Shown: positions 15,686 to 26,615, counted from the first letter of the stretch. The stretch: DNA of 64,000 nucleotides from Acinetobacter silvestris (GCF_002135235.1 NZ_NEGB01000003.1:62001-126000); one strand, 5' to 3'. Made by a program: numbers and translations. The notes: generated by a model from the letters alone, not told the origin.

Positions 15686-16270
15686 ATGAATCGATATATA
15701 AAGTGGTTAATCGCACTGGCAATAGGCTATGCGCTGTGGTCATATTGGGCTGTACCTCATTCGGGTATTCAGGATTCAACTGATTATCAAGTGGTCAATG
15801 GTGTTGTACAGCACAGTGATCAGTTTGTTCTGACCAGTTTGGCGCCGTATGCAGGTGAGTTTCGTGTTTTGTCCAAAGAAAACTATAGCTTTGGGCGTGA
15901 AGCTGAACTCAGTCCAGTCGATTTTGCTTTAGGCTGGGATCGGATGGCAGATCCTGCGGTTTATAAGCACTTGTCAATTCGACAGAGTAACCGTTGGTAT
16001 TATTGGCGGTATGAAAATGCACCGCCTATTCCTGTGCAGGAAATTCAAAGCCAAAGTGCTAATACGCATTTAATTCCTGCAACCAAAACCATCGCCAAAC
16101 AACTGGCTCAAATTGATCAAGACGATTTGATTTATTTAAAAGGGCGGTTGGTTGAAGTCAAGGCTCAAGACGGATGGACATGGCGTAGTTCTCTCAGCCG
16201 TGAAGATACGGGAAATGGTGCATGTGAGTTGATGTTGGTGGAAGAGGTAAGAGTGATTTCTAAGTTGTAA
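15686..16270 (+). CDS. conserved hypothetical membrane-anchored protein
   Basis: The ATG at 15686 is chosen because GGGGAG lies 8 bases upstream. The longer ATG at 15641 has no ribosome site. The 194-residue protein has one N-terminal membrane anchor (WLIALAIGYALWSYW, about residues 5-21). The remainder is soluble, with YAGEFRVLSKENYSFGREAE and a Trp/Tyr-rich stretch RWYYWRYENAPP. No family is recognised. It looks like an ordinary chromosomal gene, being less AT-rich than the prophage cargo, and is the first gene outside the prophage on this side. Confidence 0.6.
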   Translation: MNRYIKWLIALAIGYALWSYWAVPHSGIQDSTDYQVVNGVVQHSDQFVLTSLAPYAGEFRVLSKENYSFGREAELSPVDFALGWDRMADPAVYKHLSIRQSNRWYYWRYENAPPIPVQEIQSQSANTHLIPATKTIAKQLAQIDQDDLIYLKGRLVEVKAQDGWTWRSSLSREDTGNGACELMLVEEVRVISKL

Positions 16271-16384
16271 TGGAATTCTCTCCGTTTATTAAAGTTAAAG
16301 GAAACGTGTTAGAGAGAGTTTTTTAATGGTTAAATTTAAATCAATAAAATTTTAGAAGAAGATCCAGCTTTGAATTCATTATTT

Positions 16385-16413
16385 GAAATAAGCTCGTTTT
16401 ACGAGCTTATTTC
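16385..16413. terminator. 13-bp stem hairpin between convergent genes
   Basis: GAAATAAGCTCGT and its complement flank a 3-base loop, between the hypothetical gene and the end of ruvB. It likely serves as a bidirectional terminator. Confidence 0.6.
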
Positions 16414-16419
16414 AGGTTG

Positions 16420-17424
16420 TTAACTTTTCGGCTCAGGTGGTGTCATGCCAAACTGTAAATACGCTTGATTGGTCGCAATACGTCCACGTGCGGTCCGCAT
16501 GGCATAACCTTGCTGGATTAAATAGGGTTCAATGACATCTTCCAGGGTACCAGAGTCTTCTGCCATCGCTGCAGCTAAAGCTTCTACACCAGCAGGGCCG
16601 CCATCAAAACGCTCTAATAGCATACTTAAATAACGACGGTCTAAAGTATCTAAGCCATCTTTGTCGACCTTGAGCATGTCTAAAGCACGTTGTGCCATAT
16701 CTTGCGTGATTTCCCCCGTACCTTTGACTTGTGCATAGTCACGAACACGACGCAATAAACGGTTGGCAATACGCGGTGTGCCACGTGCGCGACGTGCAAT
16801 TTCTAAAGCACCGTCTGGCGTTGTAGGAAGATCCATTAAAGAAGCAGAACGCGATACAATATGAGTCAGATCTTCAACCGAATAAAACTCTAAACGCTGA
16901 ACAATACCAAAACGGTCACGTAAAGGAGATGTGAGTAAACCAGCACGCGTAGTGGCAGCGACGAGGGTAAAAGGCGGTAAATCTAATTTGATTGAACGTG
17001 CTGCGGGACCTTCACCAATCATAATATCGAGTTGGTAATCTTCCATCGCTGGATAAAGAATTTCCTCAATGACTGGGGACAGACGATGGATTTCATCAAT
17101 AAATAAAACATCACCTTCTTCAAGGTTGGTGAGCATGGCAGCCAAATCACCCGCACGTTCCAATACAGGGCCGGAAGTAGATTTTAAATTGCCACCCATT
17201 TCACGCGCAATAATATTGGCTAAAGTGGTTTTTCCTAAACCCGGTGGACCAAAAATTAAAGTATGATCCAGTGCCTCGCCACGGCCACGTGCCGCACCAA
17301 TAAAGATTTCCATTTGCTCACGAACCACAGGTTGACCAATATAGTCATCCAAAGATGTCGGGCGAATGGCACGATCAAAATGATCTTCAGGTTTTTCAGA
17401 ACCACTGATGATACGGTCTTGCAT
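16420..17424 (-). CDS. ruvB: Holliday junction branch migration helicase RuvB
   Basis: RuvB is the AAA+ motor that with RuvA drives Holliday junction migration in recombinational repair. The 334-residue length is standard. Walker A ([12 protein letters not shown]), Walker B ([11 protein letters not shown]), the sensor region ([20 protein letters not shown]) and the C-terminal winged helix ([20 protein letters not shown]) are all present. It lies 18 bases after ruvA on the minus strand, forming the usual ruvAB operon. ruvC is not adjacent. Confidence 0.98.
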   Translation of the reverse strand: MQDRIISGSEKPEDHFDRAIRPTSLDDYIGQPVVREQMEIFIGAARGRGEALDHTLIFGPPGLGKTTLANIIAREMGGNLKSTSGPVLERAGDLAAMLTNLEEGDVLFIDEIHRLSPVIEEILYPAMEDYQLDIMIGEGPAARSIKLDLPPFTLVAATTRAGLLTSPLRDRFGIVQRLEFYSVEDLTHIVSRSASLMDLPTTPDGALEIARRARGTPRIANRLLRRVRDYAQVKGTGEITQDMAQRALDMLKVDKDGLDTLDRRYLSMLLERFDGGPAGVEALAAAMAEDSGTLEDVIEPYLIQQGYAMRTARGRIATNQAYLQFGMTPPEPKS

Positions 17425-17442
17425 AAGTGTTTTAATCTATCT

Positions 17443-18045
17443 TTATTTGTTCATTGATTTAAGAGAAGCACGGATAATGTCAGCCGCTTCGGTGTAATCA
17501 CCTTTGGCAGCAGCCACAATTTTTTGTGCCTCTAAGGGTTTAAAGCCTAAAGATTGTAAAGCCGCTTCAGCCTCAGCAACCGCAGAGTTTCCAATAAATT
17601 GAATTTGCGGAGAAGTAGAGTTTGCCAGCGTTGAGCTTGTCGCCATAGCTTTAAAGCGGTCACGTAGTTCAATCATTAAACGTTCAGCGGTTTTTTTGCC
17701 GACACCTGGCACTTTCACCAGTGTATTAATATCTTCATGTTCAACAGTATGAATCAATAGGTCGACACTTAACGTGGATAAAATACCCAATGCCATACGT
17801 GGACCTACGCCGTTGACTTTGAGTAAAGTACGGAAAATGGTTTTATCTTGTGGTTGTGCAAAGCCAAACAGTTGCTGAGCATCTTCACGAACGACCAAAT
17901 GCGTCCATAACGTGGTTTTTTGACCTTTTTGTAATTGGCAAAATGTTGAGAGTGGTGTGTCAATTTCATAACCTACACCATTTACATTTAAAAGTACCGT
18001 TGGTGCTTCTAATGCTAAAACTTCACCAATAAGACATCCGATCAT
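17443..18045 (-). CDS. ruvA: Holliday junction DNA helicase subunit RuvA
   Basis: RuvA tetramers clamp the four-way junction and load RuvB. The 200-residue protein starts MIGCLIGEVLALEAPTVLLN (OB-fold domain). It carries the two helix-hairpin-helix motifs (LLKVNGVGPRMALGILS, LVKVPGVGKKTAERLMIEL) and ends in the small C-terminal domain that binds RuvB (ALQSLGFKPLEAQKIVAAA). First gene of the ruvAB operon. Confidence 0.98.
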   Translation of the reverse strand: MIGCLIGEVLALEAPTVLLNVNGVGYEIDTPLSTFCQLQKGQKTTLWTHLVVREDAQQLFGFAQPQDKTIFRTLLKVNGVGPRMALGILSTLSVDLLIHTVEHEDINTLVKVPGVGKKTAERLMIELRDRFKAMATSSTLANSTSPQIQFIGNSAVAEAEAALQSLGFKPLEAQKIVAAAKGDYTEAADIIRASLKSMNK

Positions 18046-18181
18046 TGCATTTATTCACTTCTATTAAAGTTAAATCATTGAGCTCAATTTATAAGATAAT
18101 TAAAACTCATCTCTAAATAATTAATTTTGTTGAGGGTATAACGAAGCAAGTAAAATTACTAGTTCAGAACTTCTGAGCATT

Positions 18182-19522
18182 CTAAAAGAATCCAACTTTA
18201 TTCCCTTGTAACTCTTGCGCCAAGTTATAGGCTTGATGGTCGGAAAATTTACTCACAATATCTAAGGTTTGCATAATATTGTCATAGTGACTGTCATTAA
18301 AACGCGCACCAAAACGATCTAGTATTGACATTAAACGTTGATCTTTAAAACTGAGTGTTTTGTTTGGGGTGGTCAGTGGAATAAAAGCATCCAAAATATG
18401 TTGTAAACTTTGATGAGCAATAATTTCTAAACCAGACTTCTGTGGATGCTCAAAGATTTTTTCACGTGCGAGATTTTTGGCTTTTTCTATGCCAACTTCA
18501 ATGTCAGCAGTGCAATATTGCAATAAACTACCTTTGAGTTGTCCTGATAAAATTTCAAAATGATGCTTGGCAAAAGCGGTGGTAACTTCTTCTACCAGGC
18601 GCTTCATCACACGGCCACGGAGTGCTGCAATTTTTTGCTGCCATGTGGTATTAGGTGTAGTTAGTTCAGTAGGTCGAGCATATTCACCAATCAAATCTAA
18701 AAATATCGGTTCTACTTCTTCATAGCTCAGCATATTTAAAATGATGCCATCTTCAAGATCAATGAGGGCATAACACATATCATCGGCAGCTTCGAGTAAG
18801 TAGGTGAGTGGATGACGACAATAGTGATACTCACCGAGTTTAATCAACCCTAATTGCTCGGCAATTTCTTTTAAAATTTCTTTCTCCGCTTGATAACAAC
18901 CAAATTTAGCACGGTTGCTTGCTGGTGTATCACCTTGAGACTCAATGGTTTTAGACAGCCAAGGGTATTTTAAATAGGCACCTAAAGTCGCATATGTTAA
19001 ACGCATACCGCCGTCATTTGGGTGGTAATCAATTTTAGTGAGTAAACGTAAGCCTTGTGCATTACCTTCAAACTGACGGACATCAGCTTGTTGCTCGGGA
19101 CTTAAATCTTGTAAGAATCCCGTATGTGAGACATTGTCAAACCATTCTCGAATAGCATATTCACCGGCATGTCCAAAAGGGGGATTACCAATATCATGTG
19201 CTAAACAGGCGGCTTGAATAATCGCACCCACATCCGCAGGAGAAATCCATACAGGAAGTTCATTTTTGATTTTTTCAGCTGCAAGCATACCCAATGAACG
19301 TCCAATACAAGACACTTCTAAAGAGTGGGTTAAACGAGTATGAATACCATCATGCTGGGTGAGTGGATGGACTTGGGTTTTTCGGTTTAATTGTCGAAAA
19401 CTTTGCGAAAATATAATGCGGTCATAATCTTTATGAAAAGGACTACGTGCCTGTTCTGAGTTTTGTTTTTTACTGCCCATACGAACTGTTGCAAGTAGTT
19501 CTAACCAACGCATTTGAGTCAT
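18182..19522 (-). CDS. dgt: dGTP triphosphohydrolase-like HD-domain protein
   Basis: The 446-residue protein belongs to the dGTPase family, which converts dGTP to deoxyguanosine plus tripolyphosphate and tunes dNTP pools. HD-domain metal ligands are visible: RLTHSLEVSCIGR, CLAHDIGNPPFGHAGE, then EAADDMCYALIDLEDG. The N-terminal substrate-side motif RSPFHKDYDRIIFSQSFRQL is present. It stands alone on the minus strand, divergent from thiE. Some relatives are antiviral dNTPases, but nothing here separates it from the housekeeping type. Confidence 0.92.
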   Translation of the reverse strand: MTQMRWLELLATVRMGSKKQNSEQARSPFHKDYDRIIFSQSFRQLNRKTQVHPLTQHDGIHTRLTHSLEVSCIGRSLGMLAAEKIKNELPVWISPADVGAIIQAACLAHDIGNPPFGHAGEYAIREWFDNVSHTGFLQDLSPEQQADVRQFEGNAQGLRLLTKIDYHPNDGGMRLTYATLGAYLKYPWLSKTIESQGDTPASNRAKFGCYQAEKEILKEIAEQLGLIKLGEYHYCRHPLTYLLEAADDMCYALIDLEDGIILNMLSYEEVEPIFLDLIGEYARPTELTTPNTTWQQKIAALRGRVMKRLVEEVTTAFAKHHFEILSGQLKGSLLQYCTADIEVGIEKAKNLAREKIFEHPQKSGLEIIAHQSLQHILDAFIPLTTPNKTLSFKDQRLMSILDRFGARFNDSHYDNIMQTLDIVSKFSDHQAYNLAQELQGNKVGFF

Positions 19523-19762
19523 TTATCATTATTCACTTATCACTTGAAGACATCATGCCAAAAAAGTCACAGCAGCACTAGAGTCAGACGACATAAGTTG
19601 TCTTATCAATTTTATTGAACATAAGCCCATTTTAAAATTTAAATGCTGCATCCAATTTCCTTCGTGCTTATATCCAGTATATTGCTTGGTTTTTATGGTT
19701 AGATCAGAATTACAAATAGAACTATATTATAATTTAACAAATATTTTGATTTTGGAAGTTTA

Positions 19763-20383
19763 ATGCGCGGCTTATATTTAATTACGAATGATGATCCTTT
19801 AGAACTTTTACTCGCTAAATTAGAAGGTGCAATGGCAACACGTGAAGTGGCTATTTTGCAGTACCGTCGTAAAAAAGTTGCCAAAGAAGATCAGTACTAT
19901 GAAGTTGAATATATGAAAGCGATGTGTGCCGAATATCGTATTCCTTTTGTGATCAATGATGACTTGGAGCTTGCAGAAAAATATGGTTTAGGAGTGCATT
20001 TAGGACAAAGTGATGGCTCGATTGCAGACGCTGTAGCACGTTTACCTCAAGGTGTGGTGATTGGTAGTACGTGTGCTAACTCTATTGAATTGGCAGAAAA
20101 AGCGATTACTGAAGGTGCCACTTATGTGGCATTTGGTGCAATTTATGCCACTGAAACTAAACCTGAAGCAGGCAATATTGGTTTAGAGACTCTAAAAAAA
20201 GCCAAAGCTCAATTGAATGTGCCTATTTGCGCTATTGGTGGATTAACTGTTGAAAACTCAAAAGAAGTGATTGAAGCAGGTGCTGATCTTTGTGCGGTGA
20301 TCAGTGATATATTGGGGCTGCCAATGAATGCAATTCCAGATCGACTGAATGCTTGGACTGAATTATTTGAGAAAACCGCTTAA
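19763..20383 (+). CDS. thiE: thiamine phosphate synthase
   Basis: ThiE couples HMP-pyrophosphate to thiazole phosphate, making thiamine monophosphate. The 206-residue TIM-barrel protein shows the family's YLITND start, QYRRK, PFVINDDLELAEKYGLGVHL, GQSDGSIADA, GSTCANSIELAEKA, the phosphate-binding FGAIYATETKP segment and ICAIGGLTVENSKEVIEAGA. The ribosome site GGAAG lies before ATG. A TATAAT-like box is at 19728-19733. No TPP riboswitch was seen upstream. It is followed by hemL in the same direction. Confidence 0.96.
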   Translation: MRGLYLITNDDPLELLLAKLEGAMATREVAILQYRRKKVAKEDQYYEVEYMKAMCAEYRIPFVINDDLELAEKYGLGVHLGQSDGSIADAVARLPQGVVIGSTCANSIELAEKAITEGATYVAFGAIYATETKPEAGNIGLETLKKAKAQLNVPICAIGGLTVENSKEVIEAGADLCAVISDILGLPMNAIPDRLNAWTELFEKTA

Positions 20384-20443
20384 TTGTAGTTTTTGTTTTT
20401 AATGTTGTATTGATTAATTATTTTATTTGAGTAGAGAGAATTC

Positions 20444-21742
20444 ATGAGCTTATCTCCAAAGCAAGAGCAATTATTTAAACAAGCCAGTAAACATATTCCA
20501 GGTGGCGTGAATTCTCCAGTACGTGCGTTTAATGGTGTCGGTGGTACACCAGTCTTTATTGAAAAAGCTAAAGGCGCTTATTTATTTGATGTTGATGGTA
20601 AGCGTTATGTGGATTATGTCGGTTCATGGGGACCGATGATTCTTGGACATGCGCATCCTGCGATTATTCAAGCGGTACAAGATGCCGCAGTTGATGGCCT
20701 AAGTTTTGGTGCACCAACGGTTCATGAGACGACACTTGCTGATATTATTTGCGAAATCATGCCTTCGATTGAAATGGTACGGATGACCAATTCCGGTACA
20801 GAAGCGACTATGACTGCGATTCGTCTTGCACGTGGTTATACCGGGCGTGACAAAATTGTAAAATTTGAAGGCTGCTACCATGGTCATTCTGACTCGCTTT
20901 TAGTCAAAGCCGGTTCAGGCATGTTGACCAATGGCGAAGGCGAGGCGACGTCTGCGGGTGTACCAGCCGATTTTGCCAAACATACTTTAACGCTTCCATA
21001 TAATGATATTGCCACTTTAAAAGAATGTTTTGCGAAGTTTGGTTCAGAAATTGCTGGGGTAATTGTAGAACCTGTTGCGGGTAACATGAACTTGGTTAAA
21101 CCAATTGACGGTTTCCTTCAAGCCATTCGTGATGTCTGTGATGAGCATGGTTCAGTGTTTATTATTGATGAAGTGATGACGGGTTTCCGTGTCGGCTTAG
21201 GTGGTGCTCAAGCACATTATGGTGTAACACCTGACTTGACCACTTTAGGTAAAATTATTGGTGCTGGCTTACCTGTAGGTGCTTTTGGTGGTAAACGTGA
21301 AGTCATGCAATGTATTGCACCTCTAGGAAAAGTTTACCAAGCGGGTACTTTGTCGGGTAATCCTTTGGCAATGCGAGCGGGCATTGAAATGTTTAAGCAT
21401 TTACGTGTCGAAGGTTTTTATGATCAGTTAACAGCGCAATTGTCTAAACTTCTAGCAGGCTTACAAACTGCTGCGGATGAAGCCGGAATTGCATTTAAAA
21501 CCCAACAGGTGGGTGGAATGTTTGGTTTGTATTTTACAGATCAAGCAGACATTACCAGCTTTGATTCAATGTTGAAATGTGATGTTGATGCTTTTCGTAA
21601 GTTTTTCCATGGCATGTTAAAGCGTGGGGTAAATCTTGCACCATCAGCATTTGAAGCAGGCTTTATTTCAAGTGCACATAGTGATGAAGATATTGAGTTT
21701 ACCGTGCAAATGGCCAAAGAAACATTTGCAGAAATGAAATAA
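20444..21742 (+). CDS. hemL: glutamate-1-semialdehyde 2,1-aminomutase
   Basis: HemL is the PLP enzyme that makes 5-aminolevulinate in the C5 haem pathway. Length (432) is standard. Visible are [20 protein letters not shown], the PLP phosphate-binding [37 protein letters not shown], the DEVMTGFR aspartate loop and the lysine in [17 protein letters not shown]. It follows thiE by 60 bases and ends at a strong terminator. Confidence 0.98.
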   Translation: MSLSPKQEQLFKQASKHIPGGVNSPVRAFNGVGGTPVFIEKAKGAYLFDVDGKRYVDYVGSWGPMILGHAHPAIIQAVQDAAVDGLSFGAPTVHETTLADIICEIMPSIEMVRMTNSGTEATMTAIRLARGYTGRDKIVKFEGCYHGHSDSLLVKAGSGMLTNGEGEATSAGVPADFAKHTLTLPYNDIATLKECFAKFGSEIAGVIVEPVAGNMNLVKPIDGFLQAIRDVCDEHGSVFIIDEVMTGFRVGLGGAQAHYGVTPDLTTLGKIIGAGLPVGAFGGKREVMQCIAPLGKVYQAGTLSGNPLAMRAGIEMFKHLRVEGFYDQLTAQLSKLLAGLQTAADEAGIAFKTQQVGGMFGLYFTDQADITSFDSMLKCDVDAFRKFFHGMLKRGVNLAPSAFEAGFISSAHSDEDIEFTVQMAKETFAEMK

Positions 21743-21779
21743 AGTTGAGCTCAAAGTTTATTTAAATAGTTATGTAGTT

Positions 21780-21813
21780 AAAAGGCGCATTATTGAAAAA
21801 TGATGCGCCTTTT
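21780..21813 (+). terminator. terminator of thiE-hemL
   Basis: Long stem AAAAGGCGCATTA with its near-perfect complement ending GCGCCTTTT, 37 bases after hemL. Confidence 0.85.
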
Positions 21814-22027
21814 AGTTTTTATCAGGAGGATTGAGTATGCGTATCATCACAAATTAATATAAATATAAACTCAGTTAAATCACCATATATAAAATTTATA
21901 GAATCGAAAAAAGATTGTGCTAAAACTGATGATTAAGATTCTAATCAACTATAGCTATACGATACATTTATTATCAATTTAACAAGACTCAAGTCTGAAT
22001 CTTGTTGTGTATTTCACTGTTTGGCTT

Positions 22028-22729
22028 TTAATCAAAAATTTTATGCACGGCTTGAAATGGTAAGGTGACTACATCAAAAGCTACAGCAAAAGGGAAAAGC
22101 ATTAATTTATCAGCAGTTTTAGAAGAGGCTTTTGAGTAATCTTTGACTTGTTTATGCGTATAAATACTGACTCGGTAAGGTTTGCTTAATGCTTTAAATG
22201 AAGTGCTATTACTGGCGACTGGATAGACTACACCAGCGAGTTTTAGATTAAAGCAAAAGCGTTGTGCTTTTAATCTGTGATCACTTGAATTGGTACATTC
22301 CTCCGCACCATTTTCAATAAAAAACTCACGATCGGCTTTGGTTACATCCTCAGAAAGTTTGACATAGGCAAGCGGCAATGAACCAGTAAAATTGCCATCA
22401 TTATTGGCAGAATAAAAAGTTAAGTCTTTTGTAATTTGAATGTTTTTAGCATCTAATGATGAAATGAGTTTTGCAAAACGTGCGCCACCTTGCGTCAGGA
22501 CATAACTATTTTTCTCGCCAACAATAACAATACTGTCATTGGGTAAGTTTGAAACCGCTTGAGCCGGTTTAGCAAAGGCAAGTACATTATCTTCAATTAA
22601 CGTGGTTTGTACATTTTGAGTGCGGACACCATTATCTTTTTTTAACAGTGTCGCCGTGGCACAACCCGTCAAAACGGTTGAGCTTATTATGAGTGTACTG
22701 ATGATTGAATTCTTAAATATTTTAGTCAT
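22028..22729 (-). CDS. putative lipoprotein of unknown function
   Basis: The 233-residue protein has a lipoprotein signal: positively charged MTKIFKN, a hydrophobic core, and lipobox LTGC with Cys23. The mature part contains IVIVGEKNSYVLTQGGARFA, a Cys pair (ENGAEECTNSS and AQRFCFN) and a hydrophobic C-terminal stretch LMLFPFAVAFDVVTLPFQAV. No family was recognised. It is monocistronic on the minus strand, divergent from the pseudouridine synthase gene. Confidence 0.65.
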   Translation of the reverse strand: MTKIFKNSIISTLIISSTVLTGCATATLLKKDNGVRTQNVQTTLIEDNVLAFAKPAQAVSNLPNDSIVIVGEKNSYVLTQGGARFAKLISSLDAKNIQITKDLTFYSANNDGNFTGSLPLAYVKLSEDVTKADREFFIENGAEECTNSSDHRLKAQRFCFNLKLAGVVYPVASNSTSFKALSKPYRVSIYTHKQVKDYSKASSKTADKLMLFPFAVAFDVVTLPFQAVHKIFD

Positions 22730-22961
22730 TTAGATACTCATTAATTAATTTTGACTGCTTTATAGCATTTTAAAATTTTAAGGTTATGTTGGGATGTGGG
22801 TGAAAAGCCTAAAATACTGAGGTTAATATTTTATGCATACACACTCAGCGTTATAACTGAAATATCGATATAAATGCGATAAAACTGATAATTTCCATTG
22901 TAATTTTATGCCAAGATTCATATCATTGCTCGCTTGTTTGCACGATCAGCGGATTTGAACC

Positions 22962-23606
22962 TTGAGTAATTTTCTAACCGAACACCTGATACATCGTGAT
23001 GAAGATTTTATGGTAATCCATAAACCCGCAGGTGTACTCACAGTTCCAGGTAAAACCGAAGATTTACAAGATTGTGTTATTAATAGATTATTAAAAATAG
23101 AACCTAAAACCTTACTCATTCATCGTTTAGATCGTGATACTTCAGGTATTTTGGTCTTTGCTTTAACGAAATGGGGACAAAAAAGTATTTCACGTCAGTT
23201 TCAAGAACGACAAACTTCAAAAACTTATCAAGCTTTAGTCGCAGGACACTTAGAAGGTGAGGGTACCATTGATGTACCTGTCATTTATGATCCTGCTCGA
23301 CCACCCCTACATATCGCAGATCCAGAGCATAATAAACCTGCGTTAACGCATTGGAAAGCAACCGAACATTTTGAAATTCAAGGACAACCAGTAACACGGG
23401 TCGAACTGACGCCGATTACAGGACGTTCACATCAGTTACGTGTGCATATGCAATATTTAGGTCATCCCATTGTTGGTGATACCTTATATGCAACACTGGA
23501 ACAACAACAGTTGATGGATCGTTTGTGTCTACATGCAGAACAGCTGAGTTTTTCTCATCCTCAAACAGAGGAGCTAGTACAATTTATTTGTCCTGTTCCG
23601 TTTTAG
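22962..23606 (+). CDS. RluA-family RNA pseudouridine synthase
   Basis: The 214-residue protein has the catalytic motif HRLDRDTSGILVFA with the nucleophilic Asp, plus MVIHKPAGVLTVPG and ITGRSHQLRVHMQYLGHPIV. Length matches RluA, the dual 23S/tRNA enzyme, and it lacks an S4 domain. The TTG start places the N-terminus as in RluA, although the ribosome site is weak. The family is certain; the specific target site is inferred from size and N-terminus only. Confidence 0.88.
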   Translation: MSNFLTEHLIHRDEDFMVIHKPAGVLTVPGKTEDLQDCVINRLLKIEPKTLLIHRLDRDTSGILVFALTKWGQKSISRQFQERQTSKTYQALVAGHLEGEGTIDVPVIYDPARPPLHIADPEHNKPALTHWKATEHFEIQGQPVTRVELTPITGRSHQLRVHMQYLGHPIVGDTLYATLEQQQLMDRLCLHAEQLSFSHPQTEELVQFICPVPF

Positions 23607-23750
23607 TTCAAAATTATTTTTAACAAAGATTGTAGAAGTCCATTTTTTAGTGGGCTTTATGTCAAAAAGTATTGCGTAAAGGTGTGAAACTTTGTTCAAA
23701 TATTCTCCTGATTTGAACATTCGTTTTTCAGTCCTCATTTGAGATAAAAG

Positions 23751-26588
23751 GTGGAAAAATTGCAACAATTTGCTATAGGTCAGCGTTGGTTATCAGATAC
23801 AGAAACTGAACTTGGACTAGGTGTCTTGATTGATGTCGATGAACGATCAATCAGTATCTTGTTCCCTAAAAGTGATGAAACGCGTGTTTATGCACGTAAC
23901 AACGCACCTCTATCTCGAATTGTCTTTAATGTAAATGATGAAGTGCAAGATCAAGAAGGCCAGACGTGGGCGGTTGAATCGTTTGATGATCGTCATGGTG
24001 TGATTCGTTATAACGTCATTCGTACCTTAGAAGATGGTACACAAGAACGTAAAGCTTTGAATGAAACCCGTATAGGTGCTTCCATTCAGTTGTCTAAACC
24101 TTTAGATCGTTTGCTGGCGAGCCAAATTGATTATAAAGAATGGTATGACTTGCGTATTGAAGCAATGCAAATGCAAGCCAATATGCAAAATAGTCCTTTA
24201 CGTGGCATGATTGGTGCGCGTGTTGGTCTCATTCCACACCAGTTATATATTGCGCATGAAGTGGGTAAGCGATTTGCACCACGTGTCCTGCTTGCCGATG
24301 AAGTGGGTTTAGGTAAAACGATTGAAGCTGGTTTAATTATTCATCAACAATTGAAAACTGGTCGTTCTGAGCGAATTTTAATTTTAGTTCCAGATTCACT
24401 GCAATATCAGTGGATGATTGAAATGCGTCGTCGTTTCAATTTGCAATTCTCATTGTTTGATTTAACCCGTACTGCATCGATTAAAGAACATGATCCTGAG
24501 TTGAATCCATTCTTGACTGAGCAATGTATTATTGCATCTGTGGATTTGATGATTGACCATGATGATTTACGTGAACAAGCAATTGAAGCTGGCTTTGATT
24601 TACTTGTTGTAGATGAAGCACATCACTTGATGTGGTCTGAAGAAGACGGCGGTAACGATCGTTATGACCTAGTTGAAGAACTTGCTGAAAAAACTGCGGG
24701 TGTGTTACTGCTGACAGCAACACCTGAACAATTGGGTGTAGAAAGTCACTTTGCACGGTTACGTTTACTTGATCCACAACGTTTTAGTTCACTTGAACGC
24801 TTCTTGAATGAAGAAGAACAATATCATCACACTGCAAAAATTGCAGAAGCATTGATGTCTGATTTTCCACTTGAAACAGAACATTTAGATGCTGTTGAAA
24901 AGTTATTGGGTCATAAAATTGATGATGAACCAGAACAACGTTTCCGCGCCATTCACGAATTATTAGATCGTCATGGTACAGGTCGTATTTTATTCCGTAA
25001 TACCCGTGAAGCGATTCAAGGCTTCCCAGGTCGTGACTGTCAACCAGCACCTTTACCAGCATCAGCAAATTGGTCGAAAGACGGTAAGTTGCGTGAGCAA
25101 ATGTGGCCTGAAGAGGCGCAGTTAGATGGTGCTTGGATGGAAACAGATCCGCGTGTATCGTGGATTATGGAAATGTTGCGTACTCAGTTAAAACATAAAA
25201 AAGTGTTATTAATTGCGCGTAGTGGACCAGTGGTTGAAGCCTTAGAAAATGCATTGCGTATTCATGCAGGTATTCGTACAGCCATGTTCCATGAAGGGAT
25301 GAGCTTACTTGAGCGTGACCAAGCGGCAGCGTATTTTGCTGAAGACTCGTATGGTGCACAAATTTTACTGTGCTCTGAAATTGGTTCGGAAGGACGTAAT
25401 TTTCAGTTTGCATCTGATTTAATTTTATTTGATTTACCTGCGAATCCTGACGTACTTGAACAACGTATTGGTCGTTTAGATCGTATTGGTCAAGAGAACA
25501 GAATTCAAATTCATGTGCCTTATTTAGTGGGAACGGCACAAGAGCGTATGTTCCGTTGGTACAATGAAGCTTTAAATATTTTTAGTAATATTTCTCCAAC
25601 GGCACAAACCCTTCAAGAAAATTTTATTCTTGATCTTAAAGAATGTTTATTAACCGATTTTGGTCAAAAATTTGAAGATTTACTTGACGCTGTAAACGTA
25701 CAACGTCAAGCGCTTGAAAATGAATTACAAGCTGGACGTGACCGTTTGCTTGAGTACAATTCATGTCGTCCAATCGTGGCGCAGGAAATTGTACAAGCGC
25801 TTGAAGAGTATGATGACAATACCACTTTGCCAATGTTTATGAAGCGCTTTATGGCGTCGACCAATATTGATTTTGATGAGCAAAGTAACGGCACAGTGAT
25901 TATTAAACCGACTGACCAAATGCAAGTTCAAGGTTTAACTTTGGATGAAGATGGTATGACGGTCACTTTCTACCGTGATCAAGCGCAAATTCGTGAAGAT
26001 GCGCAATACATCACTTTAGAGCATCCATTTACTGAAAGTGTCATGGAAATGATTCGGACTCAGTCTTTTGGTAGTACCAATGTTGCTATTCTTAAAACCA
26101 GTGCACTAAAACAAGGTTCTGTGTTATTGGAAGTTTGGTTTAAAGTAGATGTGATTGCACCAAAAGCATTGAACTTGCCATCAAGTTTACCTACCCAATT
26201 GATTCGTGTGTTGTTGAATGAAAATGGCCAAGATTTATCTGCCAAGATTGATCCTGAAATTATCAAACCTTATATTCATCACTTAGATAGCAATAGTTGC
26301 CGTCAGGTTGTTAAAGCACGCCGTGATGTGGTTGAACAACGTTATACACAAGCATTGGATATTGCCAAAGCAGCGTTACCTGAATTGAAACAACAAGCCA
26401 AAGAAATTTATGGCAGTAAATGGCAATATGAAATTGATCGTTTAACTTACTTGAAACAATTTAACCCAAGTATTCGTACTGATGAAATTGAACGCTTACA
26501 GAAATTCCAGAAAGAAGGTTTAGATCTTTTGAATGGCTTATCTGTCACACCTGAAGCGATTCAAATTTTGGTGGTGGTTAAACCGTAA
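23751..26588 (+). CDS. rapA: RNA polymerase-associated ATPase RapA
   Basis: RapA is the SWI2/SNF2 translocase that recycles stalled core RNA polymerase. The 945 residues include the N-terminal Tudor-like region (IGQRWLSDTETELGLGVLID), Walker A in LLADEVGLGKTIEAGLII, the DEAH box VVDEAHHLMW, TATPEQ, and the helicase C motifs ILLCSEIGSEGRNFQFA and QRIGRLDRIGQENRIQIH. E. coli RapA has 968 residues. The GTG start is chosen by alignment to the family. A terminator follows. Confidence 0.96.
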   Translation: MEKLQQFAIGQRWLSDTETELGLGVLIDVDERSISILFPKSDETRVYARNNAPLSRIVFNVNDEVQDQEGQTWAVESFDDRHGVIRYNVIRTLEDGTQERKALNETRIGASIQLSKPLDRLLASQIDYKEWYDLRIEAMQMQANMQNSPLRGMIGARVGLIPHQLYIAHEVGKRFAPRVLLADEVGLGKTIEAGLIIHQQLKTGRSERILILVPDSLQYQWMIEMRRRFNLQFSLFDLTRTASIKEHDPELNPFLTEQCIIASVDLMIDHDDLREQAIEAGFDLLVVDEAHHLMWSEEDGGNDRYDLVEELAEKTAGVLLLTATPEQLGVESHFARLRLLDPQRFSSLERFLNEEEQYHHTAKIAEALMSDFPLETEHLDAVEKLLGHKIDDEPEQRFRAIHELLDRHGTGRILFRNTREAIQGFPGRDCQPAPLPASANWSKDGKLREQMWPEEAQLDGAWMETDPRVSWIMEMLRTQLKHKKVLLIARSGPVVEALENALRIHAGIRTAMFHEGMSLLERDQAAAYFAEDSYGAQILLCSEIGSEGRNFQFASDLILFDLPANPDVLEQRIGRLDRIGQENRIQIHVPYLVGTAQERMFRWYNEALNIFSNISPTAQTLQENFILDLKECLLTDFGQKFEDLLDAVNVQRQALENELQAGRDRLLEYNSCRPIVAQEIVQALEEYDDNTTLPMFMKRFMASTNIDFDEQSNGTVIIKPTDQMQVQGLTLDEDGMTVTFYRDQAQIREDAQYITLEHPFTESVMEMIRTQSFGSTNVAILKTSALKQGSVLLEVWFKVDVIAPKALNLPSSLPTQLIRVLLNENGQDLSAKIDPEIIKPYIHHLDSNSCRQVVKARRDVVEQRYTQALDIAKAALPELKQQAKEIYGSKWQYEIDRLTYLKQFNPSIRTDEIERLQKFQKEGLDLLNGLSVTPEAIQILVVVKP

Positions 26589-26615
26589 TCGTTTGATTGT
26601 TTTGTGAGTTATAAC

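Noticed and set aside
18182..19522. The dGTPase-like gene as an antiviral dNTP-depletion system
   Set aside because: It has the full housekeeping family build, stands alone among core genes and shows no defence-type partner.
19523..19762. TPP riboswitch upstream of thiE
   Set aside because: The spacer is short and AT-rich and shows none of the conserved TPP-aptamer segments.
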